From contig NZ_RQEV01000012.1 of assembly GCF_004771275.1 (NCBI RefSeq), positions 124,001 through 188,000 of the forward strand: 64,000 nucleotides of DNA, in the 5' to 3' direction. The number at the start of each line of letters is the position of its first letter. The first letter of the stretch is position 1. Under the pieces are notes generated by a model. It made no database searches. It was not told the origin of the DNA and saw nothing but the letters and a program-made list of their open reading frames with translations. Below, piece after piece: positions 63,721 through 64,000 of this stretch. The translations under genes and the position numbers were made by a program. Origin of the DNA: Leptospira fluminis. Its GTDB lineage: Bacteria > Spirochaetota > Leptospiria > Leptospirales > Leptospiraceae.

Positions 63721-64000
63721 ATGTCGGAAATCGTTTTCGCTGCAGGAATAATAAACCTATCCGTTTCGTTTTGGCTTCTTAGAAAAGCCGGACTAACCGT
63801 TATTTTCGTTCAGATTTGGTGGTTTTTCTGGCTTTTTCTCTCTACGTTTTCGCTGACCGGTCTCTTTTCTCCGTCCAAAGACGCTATTTGGTTGTACATC
63901 CTAATGCTGACTTCCGTCACTGCGGGCATCCTCATCCATAACCTGGCATTTCGGTACTTCGATAAGTCCGGTTTCGTCTCGTTTCAGGAATCCACCGAGG
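63721..64000 (+). CDS. Polytopic membrane protein, 5' end (possible O-antigen polymerase)
   Basis: ATG 63721 behind an AAAAGGAAG ribosome site opens a frame that continues through the window edge (93 codons). Three hydrophobic segments are readable (IINLSVSFWLL, VQIWWFFWLFLSTFSLTGLF, YILMLTSVTAGILI). A many-helix protein directly after the initiating transferase is often the Wzy polymerase, which has little sequence conservation; the identification is a guess. Confidence 0.6.
   Translation, partial: MSEIVFAAGIINLSVSFWLLRKAGLTVIFVQIWWFFWLFLSTFSLTGLFSPSKDAIWLYILMLTSVTAGILIHNLAFRYFDKSGFVSFQESTE

Noticed and set aside
1..64000. CRISPR arrays, tRNA/rRNA genes, insertion sequences
   Set aside because: No spaced direct repeats, cloverleaf-like sequences or transposase-like proteins were seen.

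Overview
The window reads as chromosomal DNA of a spirochaete of the genus Leptospira. Reasons: a PilZ-like protein of a leptospiral type (DUF1577-like), a small-Hsp pair under a CIRCE operator, a MarR-type EPS-associated regulator followed by a very long one-strand surface-polysaccharide (rfb) locus with a TIGR04372-type glycosyltransferase, a spirochaetal lipobox, and frequent TTG/GTG starts. The moderate GC content, clearly higher than I would expect of the L. interrogans group, suggests one of the higher-GC clades. The species cannot be fixed by reading alone.

Layout. 1-59: possible 5' end of a divergent gene on the minus strand. 142-3838: PilZ-like protein, RluA-type pseudouridine synthase and NhaC-type Na+/H+ antiporter. 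3948-8027: a copper-type envelope operon made of a lipoprotein with cupredoxin, beta-helix and membrane domains, a small membrane protein that resembles its C-terminus, a two-domain multicopper oxidase and a SCO1 protein. 8107-9143: two small heat-shock genes on the minus strand, with a terminator and one clear plus one degenerate CIRCE element. 9144-9529: a non-coding, hairpin-rich regulatory stretch. 9530-64000: the rfb cluster, entirely on the plus strand, tightly packed with many ATGA/GTGA/TTGA overlaps, and running off the window.

The rfb cluster is built from cassettes. (a) 9899-21146: GDP-fucose-synthase-like SDR, FAD oxidoreductase, GmhA-like isomerase, SDR, sugar-1-P nucleotidyltransferase, an HldE-like protein with swapped domain order, a second SDR, two DegT aminotransferases and an orphan TPP-dependent E1 alpha/beta pair. 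(b) 21174-22952: a full-length ABC exporter, possibly a flippase. (c) 23026-28835: a pseudaminic-acid set (PseC, PseF, PseG, PseH-like, PseI) with an inserted PIG-L deacetylase and formyltransferase. (d) 28903-33394: glycosyltransferase-like, FemAB-like and methyltransferase genes. (e) 33406-38757: hydroxyacid dehydrogenase, lactonase, SDR, acetyltransferase, HAD phosphatase, HpaI-type aldolase and KdsB-like CMP-transferase, which together suggest a 3-deoxy-ulosonic acid route that does not use KdsA. (f) 38798-44869: a predicted glycosyltransferase and an acyl-group module (MaoC-SDR fusion, FkbH-like protein, dedicated ACP, two hexapeptide acyltransferases). (g) 44866-46610: glycosyltransferase and methyltransferase. 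(h) 46668-50258: RfbF, SDR, RfbC-like epimerase and DegT aminotransferase, i.e. a CDP-sugar route with no visible RfbG. (i) 50248-58141: glycosyltransferases, an OafA-SGNH O-acyltransferase, a polysaccharide deacetylase, a PLP-transferase/FemAB fusion and a 2-oxoglutarate oxygenase. (j) 58157-62379: UDP-L-FucNAc synthesis (FnlB, FnlA, FnlC) and a WbuB-like transferase. (k) 62399-64000: the initiating polyprenyl-phosphate sugar transferase and the start of a membrane protein that may be the Wzy polymerase.

Together these genes suggest an O-antigen rich in charged and unusually N-acylated sugars: N-formylated pseudaminic acid, L-FucNAc, possibly a novel CMP-ulosonic acid, and possibly a heptose or branched sugar. 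PseB is missing from the Pse set; FnlA, about 30 kb away, could supply the same 4-keto intermediate. I saw no tRNA, rRNA, insertion sequence or CRISPR array.
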